DNA of 64,000 nt from Lachnospiraceae bacterium YSD2013. Lineage in GTDB: Bacteria > Bacillota > Clostridia > Lachnospirales > Lachnospiraceae. The stretch is from contig FMTX01000006.1 in the NCBI GenBank assembly GCA_900100895.1, positions 1-64,000 of the forward strand, given 5' to 3'. The translations under genes were made by a program, and so were the position numbers. Each line of letters opens with the position of its first letter. Within the stretch, counting starts at the first letter, position 1. This document shows, one piece after another, positions 62,708 through 64,000 of this stretch. The notes below the pieces were generated by a model. The model searched no databases. It worked only from the letters and a program-made list of their open reading frames with translations, and was not told the DNA's origin.

Positions 62708-64000
62708 GTGAAGGTTAAGAAACAGATTCTGATCGTCGATGACGTTACCACGAATCTTAAATGCTTAGGGGAGATATTACGTAACAAATATTCGCTTTCA
62801 ATGGCCAAGTCCGGTGAACAGGCATTAAGCATGCTTTCCAAGGTTAAGCCCGACCTTGTGCTTCTTGACGTTAAGATGCCCGGTATGGACGGGTACGAGA
62901 CTTTTGAAAGAATCAGAGAGATAAGAGGATTTGAAGATATTCCTATTATCTTTCTTACGGCTGATACAGAGAGCGAAAGCGAGTTAAAAGGCTTAAGACT
63001 CGGTGCTTATGACTTTATCAGAAAGCCTTATGAGCCAGAGGTTATGGTGGGTCGTATTGAGCGTGCGCTTTTCCAGGATGAGAAGACTCGCGAGATTAAG
63101 AGAGCGGCTTTGAAGGATTCGCTTACGGGTCTTTGGAACCGTAACTATATGCAGACGCAGATAGACAATCTTTCGCCCGACACTACCGGTACCTTTATGA
63201 TTATGGACCTTGATAATTTCAAGGGTATCAACGATCACTACGGCCATGTTGTGGGTGATGAGGCGCTGGTTGCTTTTGCCGACACCTTAAGCAGATTTGT
63301 ACACAAAGATGATATTGTGGCACGACTCGGTGGAGACGAGTTCGCCGTATTTCTTAACAACTGCTACGGACGCGAAATGCTCGAGGAAAGAGTGGCTTCG
63401 CTTATTAAGGAAGTCGAGAGAGAGCTTTGCATCATCAAGAACGACGATTCCGCAAGCTCTGTTTCCGTAGGTATTTCGGCTTATCCTTTTGACGGTAAGA
63501 CATTTATCGAATTATATAATAACGCGGACAAAGCGCTTTATTTTGTCAAGAATAACGGCAAGTCCGGATTTCACTTCTATGATTCTGCCGAGAAATATTC
63601 TTTCCTTAAGAACGACAATGAGGGTGCTATCGATTTGTCGGATTTAATGGGCGGAATCGATGAAGATGACGAAGAAGACGGACCGTTTAAGGTTGAATAC
63701 AACAGCTTTAAGAACATTTACAGATTTCTGAAGCGCTATGTCTCAAGAACTTCAAGCAAGATTCAGCTGATTCTTTTTACACTTAAGGACCTTTCCATGC
63801 AAAAGGAATCCGATGCGGGTGATCTTCTTAAGGCCATGAGAACGCTTGAAGACTGCGTACGCGGTACGCTTCGTAAGAATGACGTATCCGCAAGATATAC
63901 CAATAACCAGTACATAGTAATCCTTATAGATGCGGATGAAAAGAGCCGTCAGGTTGCGGTAGGGCGTATACTTGATAACTGGAATGAGAATAATCATAAT
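62708..64000 (+). CDS. Response regulator-diguanylate cyclase, 3' end outside the window
   Basis: At least 431 codons, open at the right edge. GTG start at 62708 with AGGGGA upstream. A receiver domain (ILIVDDVTTNLKCL, phosphoacceptor Asp54 in LLDVKMPGMDGYETF, IRKPYEP) is followed by a GGDEF domain (LTGLWNRNYM, ARLGGDEFAVFL) that makes c-di-GMP. The inhibitory I-site arginine is not present at the expected place (HKDD before IVARL). A second, degenerate GGDEF-like domain follows (LRKNDVSARYTNNQYIVILI), without GGDEF. Coupled in order after thrC but unrelated in function. Confidence 0.9.
   Translation, partial: MKVKKQILIVDDVTTNLKCLGEILRNKYSLSMAKSGEQALSMLSKVKPDLVLLDVKMPGMDGYETFERIREIRGFEDIPIIFLTADTESESELKGLRLGAYDFIRKPYEPEVMVGRIERALFQDEKTREIKRAALKDSLTGLWNRNYMQTQIDNLSPDTTGTFMIMDLDNFKGINDHYGHVVGDEALVAFADTLSRFVHKDDIVARLGGDEFAVFLNNCYGREMLEERVASLIKEVERELCIIKNDDSASSVSVGISAYPFDGKTFIELYNNADKALYFVKNNGKSGFHFYDSAEKYSFLKNDNEGAIDLSDLMGGIDEDDEEDGPFKVEYNSFKNIYRFLKRYVSRTSSKIQLILFTLKDLSMQKESDAGDLLKAMRTLEDCVRGTLRKNDVSARYTNNQYIVILIDADEKSRQVAVGRILDNWNENNHN

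Overview
The window looks like chromosome of a Gram-positive, strictly anaerobic Firmicute, most likely Lachnospiraceae (Butyrivibrio/Pseudobutyrivibrio-like). This is inferred from a complete Rnf complex, a Na+-pumping biotin-dependent decarboxylase operon, a giant acyl-CoA dehydratase activase-like protein, single-chain glycyl-tRNA synthetase, CstA, separate but overlapping ispH and rpsA, and GGAGG-type ribosome binding sites with frequent TTG/GTG starts. Most genes lie on the + strand. No tRNA, rRNA, CRISPR array or transposase gene was found.

Layout. 1-2.9 kb: a protein with a TadE/G-like pilin N-terminus whose C-terminus resembles the TNT (NAD+ glycohydrolase) toxin fold, followed 3 bases later by an unrecognised gene that may encode its immunity protein. 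3-10.5 kb: uridine kinase, thymidine kinase, an Ig-like/trypsin-like surface protease, RluF-type pseudouridine synthase, DNA ligase, MetA, a DUF3842 protein and an ECF transporter S component. 10.7-16.3 kb: cell-surface group with MBOAT O-acyltransferase, SGNH/AlgX-like partner, CapA-like lipoprotein and a C-type-lectin-like lipoprotein. 16.26-16.71 kb: gene-free, with TTGACTAA dyads and three strong inverted repeats. 16.7-20.9 kb (- strand): 1409-aa activase-like protein.

21.2-34.3 kb: rhomboid-like membrane protein without a visible catalytic serine, truncated sigma-70-like protein, M16C peptidase, DUF4349 lipoprotein, era, recO, glyS, alaS, ptsI. 34.4-37.5 kb: rpsU, a COG4905 membrane protein whose frame can only be joined by a +1 shift at CTT-TAA, a metallophosphoesterase, scpA and scpB. 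37.7-43 kb: biotin-dependent decarboxylase/transcarboxylase operon. 43-48.5 kb: TetR regulator with a clear operator, RpiR regulator, HI0933-type flavoprotein, cmk, ispH, rpsA. 48.5-50.5 kb: orphan cheR and a YprB-like nuclease. 50.6-56.3 kb: rnfCDGEAB. 56.3-64 kb: GH25-like protein lacking the expected catalytic acids, an AP2-domain protein, two unknown small proteins, cstA, thrC and a response regulator-GGDEF protein cut by the window edge.

How it fits together. The decarboxylase operon and Rnf are both membrane energy converters that can sustain an ion gradient in an anaerobe. The MBOAT/SGNH/CapA genes suggest O-acylation and maintenance of envelope polymers. The strongest candidates for something new are the Tad-like/TNT-like toxin with its possible immunity gene, the CTT-TAA frameshift site, the AP2-HNH-like-AP2 protein, and the sigma-like protein lacking promoter-recognition regions.
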